Under the pieces are notes generated by a model. That model was not told the DNA's origin. It did not search any database and saw nothing but the letters and a program-made list of their open reading frames with translations. A program made the position numbers and the translations under genes. A DNA stretch of 64,000 bases from an uncultured Actinomycetes bacterium. GTDB taxonomy: Bacteria; Actinomycetota; Acidimicrobiia; Acidimicrobiales; RAAP-2. This document shows, piece by piece, positions 8,675 through 16,305 of the stretch; position 1 is the stretch's first letter; every line of letters begins with the position of its first letter. The stretch lies in NCBI GenBank assembly GCA_903825895.1, contig CAIKCI010000018.1:1-64000 (forward strand). Reading direction: 5' to 3'.

Positions 8675-8919
8675 TTGGCATCCACGACGGCGAGTGGTTG
8701 TCGTCGTGCTCGTAAGATTCGGCGCCGTTCTCGTTCAGAACGTCCGCCCCAAACACCGTGGTCGATGCGGTTGGCCAGCGCGTATTCCAGGCACGGTTCT
8801 TGGACCGGGCAGTCTGCACAGATTCGCTGTGCTCGAATCACTCCGAGACCGTCACTTGGAAAGAACGTCTCCGGCGGTGTTGTCCTACATGTTCCTTGGC
8901 TCATCCATTCGGTGTCCAT
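8671..8919 (-). CDS. WhiB-family iron-sulfur transcriptional regulator (second copy)
   Basis: An 82-residue WhiB-like protein. Cysteines C11, C34, C37 and C43 match the [4Fe-4S] ligand spacing, followed by the GVWGG turn and a basic RERRRILRARR tail. ATG 8919 is preceded by AAGGGGAA. It is upstream of and probably co-transcribed with the formiminotransferase-like gene, its TGA overlapping that gene's apparent CTG start. It differs clearly in sequence from the first WhiB copy 0.9 kb away, so this is not a recent duplication. The 8920-9064 stretch to the divergent neighbour would hold both promoters. Confidence 0.93.
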   Translation of the reverse strand: MDTEWMSQGTCRTTPPETFFPSDGLGVIRAQRICADCPVQEPCLEYALANRIDHGVWGGRSERERRRILRARRQPLAVVDAN

Positions 8920-9064
8920 AAGGTTCCCCTTCTCTCAAAACCATTGTACGCCCGAAAAACACGAAAAACCCGAACTTTAGGGGATTCTTACGATGTTCTG
9001 AGCAAGTATTTACCTGGCGAAGAGGGGAGTAGCATGAGAACGAAGAAGGAACCCAGGAGGACGA

Positions 9065-9364
9065 ATGAGCCAGGCAGTCACAGAGAACGAAGAGGCCCCC
9101 ATTGAGCCAACTGGACAGGTTCGGATCGTCTATCTCGGACCCGTTGAGCCGCACTGGGACATTCAACCGGTCTGGGGCGATGAAGCATTTGTTCAAGAGT
9201 TCATTGACCGGATCAGTGCTCGCTTAGTGCTGTTACCTCCTCACGACCCTCAGTTCCGACGAAATCGTGAGCGGGTGAACCGTGATGGGATTCGAGAAGG
9301 ACTCAGCGTTGAGTGGGATCTTGGTTTTCCCGAAGAGAGTGGCGAAGAAAGCCCTTCGGCTTAG
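9065..9364 (+). CDS. Small conserved-looking protein of unknown function
   Basis: A 99-residue acidic protein with no signal peptide or membrane segment. I do not recognise a family. The start is well supported: AGGAGG (9055-9060) lies four bases before ATG 9065. The middle contains a W-rich, proline-rich segment (VEPHWDIQPVWGDE) and a helical stretch ending in RRNRERVNRDGIREG. It is divergent from whiB and convergent with the DUF2342 gene, their stop codons overlapping. Codon use looks like its neighbours, so it is probably a real gene. Confidence 0.65.
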   Translation: MSQAVTENEEAPIEPTGQVRIVYLGPVEPHWDIQPVWGDEAFVQEFIDRISARLVLLPPHDPQFRRNRERVNRDGIREGLSVEWDLGFPEESGEESPSA

Positions 9365-10542
9365 CCCTCTGGGCTGTCAAGTTCTGGAAGCGCAATGCGC
9401 TCCAGCCACAAACCAGGAGCATCAAGTTCAGCTGCCGTCGGGAGCGTGTCGCCACCGCGAAGCAGTAAGGCCAGGCCATCTTCTCCTTGCCGTTCGAGGA
9501 CGCCTGAAATAAATAACTGGCCGCGCTCTACCTCTTTGGCGGAGAGATCAAGTCCAAACAACGCGCCCGCTGCTTGCTCACCTTTTCCGTCGGTCACTCG
9601 ATGACGATGCCATGCCTCTTTCAAGAGAGAAGGGTTCGAGGTCAACTTCTGAGCGACCGCATTTGCGACATGGTCGATGTACGCGGCGAGTGCAGTGGTA
9701 GCGGCGGTCAGATTGCTCGATGAAGCGTGGGCTCCTGGGGTGACGAGTTCCGAAAGCATCGCATCAGGATCCGACAACATGGCGCTGAGGGCTTCAGGGT
9801 CGCCAGAGGAAGTCATTTTTTCGATGATCTGCGCCTGCGAAGCGAGCGCATCGGTCATGGCCGCCATCAACAATTCGGTCACCCGTTCGCTGATTGAGGA
9901 GTTTGAAAACGCAGCGTGTCCCGCCAACTCTCGGGTCAAGGCAAAGAGTCGAACCTCGTCGATGGCCAAACTCCAATCGTCGGCAAAGGCAGCGACATTT
10001 TTCGGCACGATGCTGATCGATGCTCCTCGTGGCCAGGGCAGGGGTAGGGCGTAGTTTCCCAAAGCACGTTCAGCCAGGTGGCCCGCGGCTGATCCAAATT
10101 GAAGACCGAGGAGCATGGGGCCGAGAAGATTGGCGAACTGGCCGAACAGCGGAGGGACCCCGCTGTTCTCGGGATCTTGGGTCAATTGAGCGAGCGACGC
10201 TCCGGTTGCTTGTGCTTGGGCGTCCACGACGGTATCGATGGTGGGTTTCCAGGCATCGAGTTGGGCGACGGCCCAGACCCCGCGAGTGACGGGGAGGACT
10301 TCGAGCGTTGCTGGCATGCGTTGGCCCGTGATGTCTTCAACATGACGGCTGGCGACGTCGAGGAGTTGTTCGTAGGCAATGCGCTCTAAGGGGTCAGGAT
10401 TGGACTCCGCTTCGCCTTCGGTCGCGACGCCAACGGCTAAGGCTCGAGCAGATTCAAACCACGGTGCACCACCAGCTTGGCCCCCCAAGATTTTAAGGAG
10501 GTCTCCGAGGAGGCCGTCGAAGGGGCTCTGTGCATCATCCAT
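9361..10542 (-). CDS. DUF2342 (zinc-dependent metalloprotease-like) family protein, metal site degenerate
   Basis: A 393-residue member of the actinobacterial DUF2342 / putative hydrolase family; the hallmark segment GSAAGHLAERALGNYALPLP (149-168) is present. In the family a HExxH zinc motif follows about 40 residues later. Here that position reads RELAGH (204-209), so the first His is Arg204 and the second is Gly208, leaving only the glutamate. The protein is therefore probably not a metalloprotease and may be a structural or inhibitory relative. ATG 10542 follows a TAGGAT -10 element by 10 nt without a Shine-Dalgarno. The PDZ-Lon and UPF0182 neighbours are its usual actinobacterial companions. 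Confidence 0.8.
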   Translation of the reverse strand: MDDAQSPFDGLLGDLLKILGGQAGGAPWFESARALAVGVATEGEAESNPDPLERIAYEQLLDVASRHVEDITGQRMPATLEVLPVTRGVWAVAQLDAWKPTIDTVVDAQAQATGASLAQLTQDPENSGVPPLFGQFANLLGPMLLGLQFGSAAGHLAERALGNYALPLPWPRGASISIVPKNVAAFADDWSLAIDEVRLFALTRELAGHAAFSNSSISERVTELLMAAMTDALASQAQIIEKMTSSGDPEALSAMLSDPDAMLSELVTPGAHASSSNLTAATTALAAYIDHVANAVAQKLTSNPSLLKEAWHRHRVTDGKGEQAAGALFGLDLSAKEVERGQLFISGVLERQGEDGLALLLRGGDTLPTAAELDAPGLWLERIALPELDSPEG

Positions 10543-10552
10543 AGGACTTCTT

Positions 10553-10558
10553 ATCCTA
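10553..10558 (-). promoter_or_regulatory. -10 element TAGGAT upstream of the DUF2342 gene
   Basis: TAGGAT on the minus strand lies 10 nt before ATG 10542 and overlaps the stop codon of the upstream protease-like gene. No ribosome binding site is visible, consistent with a very short leader. Confidence 0.4.
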
Positions 10559-11692
10559 CGGCGAAGAAGCCAAGCGAAGGTTCACGATGCGCTGGTGGGC
10601 GTTGTTCGTGACGGTGAGTTCTGTGCTGCTCCCGCCAGGAAGCGTATAGAGCGCATCGACTAAGCCCGCCATTGATTCAATCGACTGACCATTTATTTTG
10701 GTGATGACGTCGCCGACGCGCAGGAGTCCGACTGCTGGACTTTTCTGGCCGATCGATTGCACCAACGCTCCGCCGGAAGGTCCGTTCGTTCCTTGGATTT
10801 GGAGGTACCCGTGTCCATCGCTTGGGGCATCGACGAGGTGGTGTGCTTCTTGGGTCACGAAGGATATGGGGAGATAGGTCTCGGGTCCAAGCGACGGCGA
10901 GGCGACACCGATGACAACCCCAGCAGTATTAATGAGCGCAGATCCACTCATTGGCGCCCCCGGAGAACTCGCAGTCACTGTTTGGAGGTCAACTCGATTG
11001 TGCATCATGGCTTGATTGGTGTTGGTGACCGTGGCGCTATCCCAGGCCAACAGTGTGGACGACGCGCAGCTACGACAGGTCGCACTCACTACCATGGCGG
11101 GTCCTTGACTGATCGCAGTGGTGACCAGGGTCATGCTGGCCCCTACGAGGGCTTGGTTCAGGTGAAGAACCGAAATCCCAGAGGCGGCATCGCTCTTGAT
11201 CACCGTTGCGGTTGCGTGCTGGCCGTGCACACTCATCACGTTGATCGAACTTATGGCTGAGATCACTCTCGTCGTCACCACCTCTTGAGGATTGACGAGG
11301 ATGCCCGACGCCGTAGTGAAGGAGGCTCCCGTTTTAATCTCGAGAAGCACTATTGACTCGGCGCTCCCTCGCAGGACCTTGGGTACCTGGTTGAGTGCAA
11401 CAGCGGTGGTGGGCGTCACGCTTGGCGACGAGCCCGGTTGCTGATTGGCAGCCGCCACAACGGCGACTCCAGCGATCAGGACAATCCCAGCCGCGACGGA
11501 TAACAAGACAGAAGACCTCACTCGGCGCCCGCGTAGGGGGGCCGCTCCAATGCCGCCAAGCTCAGACGGGTGAATCCATGGTCGATCCGATGGCGAGATG
11601 TAGCCGTTCAGATTGGCGTCTGACCCCGAGACCTTTCCCTGGTCGCTGCTGGGATCCTCATCATTTGGAGGCGGGAATTGATTGTTATCCAC
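10556..11692 (-). CDS. HtrA-like membrane protein with PDZ domain, catalytic triad largely lost
   Basis: A 378-residue protein: disordered cytoplasmic N-terminus (1-58), one membrane helix (about 61-82), a trypsin-like domain (about 100-275) and a C-terminal PDZ domain (about 295-375). Ser249 sits in PMSGSALI, matching the SG(G/S)(P/A)L nucleophile loop. The loop that should read VVTNAHVV reads VVTTRVIS, so the His is replaced, and the TDLAVL-type Asp loop reads SGISVL. With two of three triad residues gone it is probably not a protease. GTG 11692 follows TAGCCT by 8 nt, implying a leaderless transcript divergent from the mreB-like gene. A scaffold or sensor role in the envelope is inference. 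Confidence 0.75.
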   Translation of the reverse strand: MDNNQFPPPNDEDPSSDQGKVSGSDANLNGYISPSDRPWIHPSELGGIGAAPLRGRRVRSSVLLSVAAGIVLIAGVAVVAAANQQPGSSPSVTPTTAVALNQVPKVLRGSAESIVLLEIKTGASFTTASGILVNPQEVVTTRVISAISSINVMSVHGQHATATVIKSDAASGISVLHLNQALVGASMTLVTTAISQGPAMVVSATCRSCASSTLLAWDSATVTNTNQAMMHNRVDLQTVTASSPGAPMSGSALINTAGVVIGVASPSLGPETYLPISFVTQEAHHLVDAPSDGHGYLQIQGTNGPSGGALVQSIGQKSPAVGLLRVGDVITKINGQSIESMAGLVDALYTLPGGSSTELTVTNNAHQRIVNLRLASSP

Positions 11693-11700
11693 GAGCCTTC

Positions 11701-11706
11701 AGGCTA
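11701..11706 (-). promoter_or_regulatory. -10 element TAGCCT, likely leaderless promoter of the HtrA-like gene
   Basis: Minus-strand TAGCCT ends 8 nt before GTG 11692. With the TACAGT element at 11745 it forms a compact divergent promoter region of about 65 bp. Confidence 0.45.
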
Positions 11707-11744
11707 GTAAACGCCAAGAGGGAAAGCAGGGCGGGCAGGGGTCG

Positions 11745-11750
11745 TACAGT
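11745..11750 (+). promoter_or_regulatory. -10 element TACAGT, likely leaderless promoter of the mreB-like gene
   Basis: TACAGT ends 8 nt before GTG 11759. No Shine-Dalgarno is present between them. Confidence 0.4.
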
Positions 11751-11758
11751 TAAGAGTC

Positions 11759-12763
11759 GTGTCACGTGATGTCGCTATCGATTTCGGTACTGCCTCCACA
11801 AGAGTCATTGTGAAGGGCCGGGGGCTTATTTTCGATGAGCCCTCAGTCATTGCGGTCGATACGAGAAGTCGAGAGGTTCTCGCCCTCGGCGCCGAAGCCG
11901 TCGATCTTGTCGGCCGAACTGCCGATCACGTTGTGACGGTGCGCCCCTTGAGCCAGGGTGCCATTACCGATTTCGATATGGCGGAACGGATGTTGCGGGC
12001 GATTCTTCATCGATGCGGGATGAGTCGGATGAGTCGTCCCCGAGTTCTTCTCACCGTGCCTTCGGCAGCGACGTCAATCGAACGACGTGCGTTGAAACAA
12101 GCAGCGGAGCACGCGGGAGCAGCGAAAGCTGTGCTGTTAGAAAGCCCCCTCGCTGCGGCGATTGGTTTAGATCTGCCGATCCATGAACCTATTGGTTCGG
12201 TCATCGTCGACTTAGGTGCGGGCACATCGGAGACGGCGATGATCTCCCTCGGCGGAGTCGTTGCCCTGAAAGCGTTGCGAATTGGCGGAAGTGACCTTGA
12301 CCGAGCCATTACCGATGATGTGCGGATGCAGAGTGATCTGGTGATTTCAGATCTCGTGAGTGAAGAGTTGAAAATCCGCATTGGCTCAGTCAACTCGGAA
12401 GCGGTTTCGTCAGCGGCGGAAGTTCATGGTCGACGCGTGAGCACGGGAACGCCAGCAAGCGAAGTCGTCACGACGGAGATGATTCAGCGTGCAACCACTG
12501 ATCTGGTCGACGCCATGGTCGCGGGTGTGGCCATGTGTCTTGCCGAAGCCCCGCCCGAGTTGGCGCAAGATGCAATCTTTGAGGGCATTCACATCGTTGG
12601 GGGCACCGCAAACCTCGATGGCCTCGTTGCTCGTTTAGAGATCGGCACGTCCGTCCCCGTTCATGTAGCGAACAACTCGGTGGCCTCGGTGGTTGAGGGA
12701 ACGGCGCGCTGTCTCAACGAACTGGATCAACTGGCTTCGTTTTTCGAAAGTGCAAGCCGTTAA
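11759..12763 (+). CDS. MreB-like actin-family protein
   Basis: A 334-residue actin/Hsp70-fold ATPase. The phosphate-1 loop IDFGTAST (residues 7-14), phosphate-2 loop VDLGAGTSE and adenosine loop region IHIVGGTANLDGL are recognisable, and SEELKIRIGS with an HGRRVSTGTP segment is specific to MreB rather than to other actins. The usual GGGALL adenosine motif is altered to GGTANL, and the mreC/mreD genes that normally follow are absent. It should form membrane-bound filaments that guide wall synthesis, but its divergence leaves open a specialised role. It is divergent from the HtrA-like gene and convergent with the HEAT-repeat gene, stops overlapping. Confidence 0.85.
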   Translation: MSRDVAIDFGTASTRVIVKGRGLIFDEPSVIAVDTRSREVLALGAEAVDLVGRTADHVVTVRPLSQGAITDFDMAERMLRAILHRCGMSRMSRPRVLLTVPSAATSIERRALKQAAEHAGAAKAVLLESPLAAAIGLDLPIHEPIGSVIVDLGAGTSETAMISLGGVVALKALRIGGSDLDRAITDDVRMQSDLVISDLVSEELKIRIGSVNSEAVSSAAEVHGRRVSTGTPASEVVTTEMIQRATTDLVDAMVAGVAMCLAEAPPELAQDAIFEGIHIVGGTANLDGLVARLEIGTSVPVHVANNSVASVVEGTARCLNELDQLASFFESASR

Positions 12764-13422
12764 TCAAAGAGGTCGTCGGGTTCTTTGCGAAGCATGGCGA
12801 CCGCTTGGCGTACCTGCCAGTCACGGTCTTCTCCAAGTTGATCCAGGAGCGCTTCAACCTTGACTCCTTCAAAGGCCCCGAGGGCGGCGACGACTCGCCG
12901 ACGAAGAGCAGGTTTCCCTTCTGCCATTTCAACGATGACGGGAAGGCCTCGTTCGTCACCAAGTTCACCTAACGCAGCAGTCGCTTCTTCGACGACGAGC
13001 TGATCACCGTGAGTGCGGGCCAATTCCATCAACAGCGGGACGCTCTCAAGGTCGCTTGACGCGCTGAGCGCGCGGATGGCTTCGATGACGCACAGTGGGA
13101 TCGAATCACCCAGCAAAAGGCGAAGGGTCTCAAGAACCTCGCTTTCACCGGGCGCTGAGCGTTCGGCGGTAATTCGAGCAGCATCTTGACGCACCCCAGG
13201 GTCAGCATCGTGAAGTGCTGACACGAGCGAAGCCGTTTCGAGGAGTGAGTGTTTTTCCAATCCCCGCAGCGCGCTCGCACGAACGTGGGGATCGGCATCG
13301 CTGAGGCCAGTGACGAGAAGTTCGTGGTTGTGTTCTCCCGCCCGGTGACCAGCGGTAATGACAGCCAGGCGTCTCTCTTGTGGAGTCTCACCGGGTACGG
13401 TTGGTGAGTCATGAGTCACCAT
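12760..13422 (-). CDS. HEAT-repeat protein
   Basis: A 220-residue all-helical protein made of about six HEAT or PBS-lyase-type repeats, each about 31 residues with the pattern D-x-x-VR-x-x-A (for example DADPHVRASALRGL, DADPGVRQDAARI, DRDWQVRQAVAML). Such repeats build a curved protein-binding surface. No catalytic motif or signal is present. ATG 13422 is preferred to the upstream in-frame ATG 13443 because AAAGG lies five bases before it. Its 5' end overlaps the divergent PDZ-Lon gene by 12 bp, an unusual arrangement. A scaffold role for its envelope-related neighbours is inferred. Confidence 0.75.
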   Translation of the reverse strand: MVTHDSPTVPGETPQERRLAVITAGHRAGEHNHELLVTGLSDADPHVRASALRGLEKHSLLETASLVSALHDADPGVRQDAARITAERSAPGESEVLETLRLLLGDSIPLCVIEAIRALSASSDLESVPLLMELARTHGDQLVVEEATAALGELGDERGLPVIVEMAEGKPALRRRVVAALGAFEGVKVEALLDQLGEDRDWQVRQAVAMLRKEPDDLFD

Positions 13423-14577
13423 GAAGACCTTTCTGAAGAACATTCAATTGATCGACGGCATAAGTTCGTGCGTGGAACCCTCATCGCCGTCGTGGTGGTG
13501 GTGTTTCTTGGGTTCATCGCTTCTCGCATTTCTACCAATGACTATTCCATCACTCCAGGTGGCGCAGAGCCCGTCGCTCCACTCATCACCATAAACGGAC
13601 AACCAGGAACTACTAAGCAGGGCACGATTTTCCTCACGGATGTCTACCTCACTCCATTGACCTGGCTGACGTACCTTCCCGCATGGTTCTCGAGTAGCAC
13701 GGACATCATTTCGCAAAACGACCTCGTCGAACCCGGTGTGAGCATAAGTGAACTTGACGCGCAGGGGTATCTCCAAATGGCGCAAGCGAAACGGCAAGCC
13801 GAATACGCGGCACTCACACGACTCGGCTACACCGTAGGTGTGCGACCGAACGGTGCCATCGTTCAACAAGTTCAAGAAAATTCGCCCGCATGGAATAAGT
13901 TGCTTGTGGCAGACATTGTGACCGGTGTGAATGGGACACCAACCAACTCGTCATGTGCGGTGGTTGCCGCTACCCACGATTTGAATGCGGGGACGACCGT
14001 CACGCTGCAGGTACGAAAAGCAACGATCTCGAATAACGGAACGATTACGAATGGATCTCCAGAAAATGTAGCGATCAAACTCGGTGTCCCGCCGAAGAAC
14101 ATGGGTTCTTCGCCGTGTCCAAATATCTCCGGAACTGCGAAAGGATTTATTGGGGTGGCCTTCGGCGACAGCAACGCCTACGCCTACCCATTTTCCATCC
14201 AGATCTCAACCCCGAACATCGGAGGTCCGTCGGCCGGGTTGGCGATGACGCTCAGCATCATTAACCAACTGTCTCATGGGACACTTCTTCATCATCACGT
14301 ACTGGCAGCCACGGGAACGATGGAGACCAATGGGGTGGTGGGGGATGTCGGGGGTGTTGCTCAAAAGACCATTGCTGTCGCAAATGCCGGGGCAACCAGC
14401 TTTCTGGTTCCAAAGGTTGAGGCAAAAAACGCCCACTCGACTGCGCCGTCGAATCTGGCGGTGGTCCCCATCGCGAGCCTGAATCAGGCGCTGAATTACC
14501 TCCTTCGGCACGGCGGATCATTCACTTTGGCTAATGGGAGCGTTGAGAGTCGAGCCAGCGCTACTTCGGGGTCGTAG
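13411..14577 (+). CDS. Membrane-anchored PDZ and Lon-like (S16) serine protease
   Basis: A 388-residue protein with one membrane helix (about 21-38), a PDZ domain (about 145-190) and a C-terminal Lon-type proteolytic domain. The Ser-Lys dyad is intact: GGPSAG with S274 and AQKT with K319, a spacing close to that in Lon. It belongs to the YlbL/Rv3194c family of ATP-independent membrane Lon relatives that cleave extracytoplasmic or membrane substrates. Its first codons overlap the divergent HEAT-repeat gene. The TAG stop forms the first three bases of the TAGGCT -10 element of the next gene. Among the three protease-like genes here it is the only one with intact catalytic residues. Confidence 0.88.
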   Translation: MSHHEDLSEEHSIDRRHKFVRGTLIAVVVVVFLGFIASRISTNDYSITPGGAEPVAPLITINGQPGTTKQGTIFLTDVYLTPLTWLTYLPAWFSSSTDIISQNDLVEPGVSISELDAQGYLQMAQAKRQAEYAALTRLGYTVGVRPNGAIVQQVQENSPAWNKLLVADIVTGVNGTPTNSSCAVVAATHDLNAGTTVTLQVRKATISNNGTITNGSPENVAIKLGVPPKNMGSSPCPNISGTAKGFIGVAFGDSNAYAYPFSIQISTPNIGGPSAGLAMTLSIINQLSHGTLLHHHVLAATGTMETNGVVGDVGGVAQKTIAVANAGATSFLVPKVEAKNAHSTAPSNLAVVPIASLNQALNYLLRHGGSFTLANGSVESRASATSGS

Positions 14578-14580
14578 GCT
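14575..14580 (+). promoter_or_regulatory. -10 element TAGGCT before the DivIVA-domain gene
   Basis: TAGGCT includes the stop codon of the PDZ-Lon gene and ends 6 nt before ATG 14587. The intervening TAGAGG is at best a poor ribosome binding site, so a leaderless mRNA is likely. Confidence 0.5.
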
Positions 14581-14586
14581 TAGAGG

Positions 14587-16227
14587 ATGGCTGAAAACCG
14601 ACAAAGTATTTCATCATCGAGGATCTCCCCCACAGATATTTCGCGAAGCTCGTTCGCGATTGTTCGCAGGGGATTCGACCCACGAGAGGTTCGCTCGTTT
14701 CTCGAACACATTGCGATCGAGATGGAACAGTTTGAGGCCAAAGAAGCAGAGCTCCGCCGAGCCGTCGCCGACGCCAACGAGCGAGCGCTTCACCCGGTGC
14801 TTGATGAAGAGGCATTGACTGCGGCATTGGGTTCGCAAAGTACGCAGGTACTTCAAGCGGCTCACGAACAGGCGCGCGGGCTCATGGAGTCAGCGCAATC
14901 TCAGGCGAATGAAATGCTCCAAGCTGCGCAGTTGCGGGCGAGTGCAGGAATTGTCGCTGCCGAACAAAAGGCTGCGGCACGCGTCGGTGATGCAGAGTCG
15001 CTTGCAGCGAATCTAGAAGAAGACGCAACGAAAATGGCTCAGCAGATGATTGGCCAAGCGCAAGCCGATGGCGAAACGCTTGTGGCACGAGCGCGCGCCC
15101 AAGGGCGTTCGATGATCGAGCAAGCACAAGATGCGCGCGCCCGGGTGTTGACGGATATGAATGCTCGTAGGCGAATGATGCATGTTCAAATTGAACAACT
15201 ACGGGCAGCGCGCGACGAACTCGCTCGCTCGATTATTGGAGTTCGAGAGACCATCGATCGATTAACCGATGATATTGGTGCATCCGATGAGGCTGCTCGA
15301 GCGGCTGCTCAAGAGGTGGCGCGACGCCAGCCGACACCTGAAGAACTCACCGAAGACCCCAGCGGGCTCCTAGGTGAGGTTGCGGGAACGCAAACACCTA
15401 TTGATGCTGAAGGTGAGTTAGAGGTCATGGCGGAGCCTACCGAACCGCCCGACACTCAAGTGGTCGAAGAGCTCTTTGCAAAAATTCGTGCGAGTGCGAG
15501 AACACGCAACGGAGACGGCCGACCGTCATCGCCTGAACCTGCGAAACGAAGTATTAGCTCAAACGACGTGGCCGGTGGATCGAAAGCAGAGCTTGGAGCC
15601 CATGCGGCAAGAGATGGCGCGCTGAGCTCGCCGCGGTCAACATTGACGCGCAAGGTCAAGCGCGTCCTTCAAGACGAACAAAATCGAATTCTCGAAGATC
15701 TCCGAGAAGGCCGTTCAGCCGAGATCATGGCCGAGTCGTTATCTCGGCAAGCTTCTCTTTTTGCCTCGGCTGCTGTTGATCCTCTGGCTGATGCTGCGAA
15801 TGCTGGAAGCAAGTTCGCTCATGACCACGGCGTGAAAAATAATGCAGTTTTGTCGCACGACGCCGTAATGGTGATCGCTGAACAACTCGCTGAGCAAATC
15901 ACCGTTCCGCTCCAACGACGATTACTCGATGCGTTGGAATCCGAAGATCCATCGGCCAGCATCGGTGCGTCATTTCGCGAATGGCGGGGAAACCGACTTG
16001 ATCGGATTGTGGGTGACGTAGCCCTCGAGGCCTTCTCGGCAGCGATCGTGGCGTCAGCCGGCTCTGGATTAGTCCGCTGGGTCACTGGCGGGGAGAATGA
16101 ACCTTGTCCAGACTGTGCCGATAATGCGCTCGAGGGACCTATCGCCGCCGGGTTGAAATTTCCAACCGGTCACGCCTATCCGCCATCGCATGGCGGATGT
16201 CGCTGCGCCATCCTGCCTTCCCTCTAA
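14587..16227 (+). CDS. DivIVA-domain coiled-coil protein with phage Mu-F-like C-terminal zinc motif
   Basis: A 546-residue protein. Residues about 12-60 match the DivIVA/Wag31 N-terminus (RRGFDPREVRSFLEHIA), which binds curved membrane. Residues 85-245 are a long Ala/Glu-rich coiled coil, followed by a disordered linker to about 340 and a second helical domain. The last 45 residues hold C507-x2-C510 and, after the segment GHAYPPSHGG, H535, C538 and C540. This CPDC...PPxHxxCRC pattern is the hallmark ending of phage head-morphogenesis (Mu gpF-type) proteins. No other phage gene is nearby. A polar scaffold carrying a borrowed zinc module is my inference. Confidence 0.75.
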   Translation: MAENRQSISSSRISPTDISRSSFAIVRRGFDPREVRSFLEHIAIEMEQFEAKEAELRRAVADANERALHPVLDEEALTAALGSQSTQVLQAAHEQARGLMESAQSQANEMLQAAQLRASAGIVAAEQKAAARVGDAESLAANLEEDATKMAQQMIGQAQADGETLVARARAQGRSMIEQAQDARARVLTDMNARRRMMHVQIEQLRAARDELARSIIGVRETIDRLTDDIGASDEAARAAAQEVARRQPTPEELTEDPSGLLGEVAGTQTPIDAEGELEVMAEPTEPPDTQVVEELFAKIRASARTRNGDGRPSSPEPAKRSISSNDVAGGSKAELGAHAARDGALSSPRSTLTRKVKRVLQDEQNRILEDLREGRSAEIMAESLSRQASLFASAAVDPLADAANAGSKFAHDHGVKNNAVLSHDAVMVIAEQLAEQITVPLQRRLLDALESEDPSASIGASFREWRGNRLDRIVGDVALEAFSAAIVASAGSGLVRWVTGGENEPCPDCADNALEGPIAAGLKFPTGHAYPPSHGGCRCAILPSL

Positions 16228-16289
16228 GGGACAGGTGATCTGGGCTCTTGGGGCTGCTATCCCGGGGTCCAATCACCCAGCGCGTCGCC

Positions 16290-16295
16290 TAGGCT
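16290..16295 (+). promoter_or_regulatory. -10 element TAGGCT before the UPF0182 gene
   Basis: TAGGCT ends 10 nt before ATG 16306. No clear Shine-Dalgarno is present. Confidence 0.45.
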
Positions 16296-16305
16296 ACGAA
16301 GAGCC

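Noticed and set aside
16081-16227. Possible prophage remnant suggested by the Mu-F-like motif
   Set aside because: No other phage genes, integrase, att sites or composition shift nearby; the motif is part of a long native frame.
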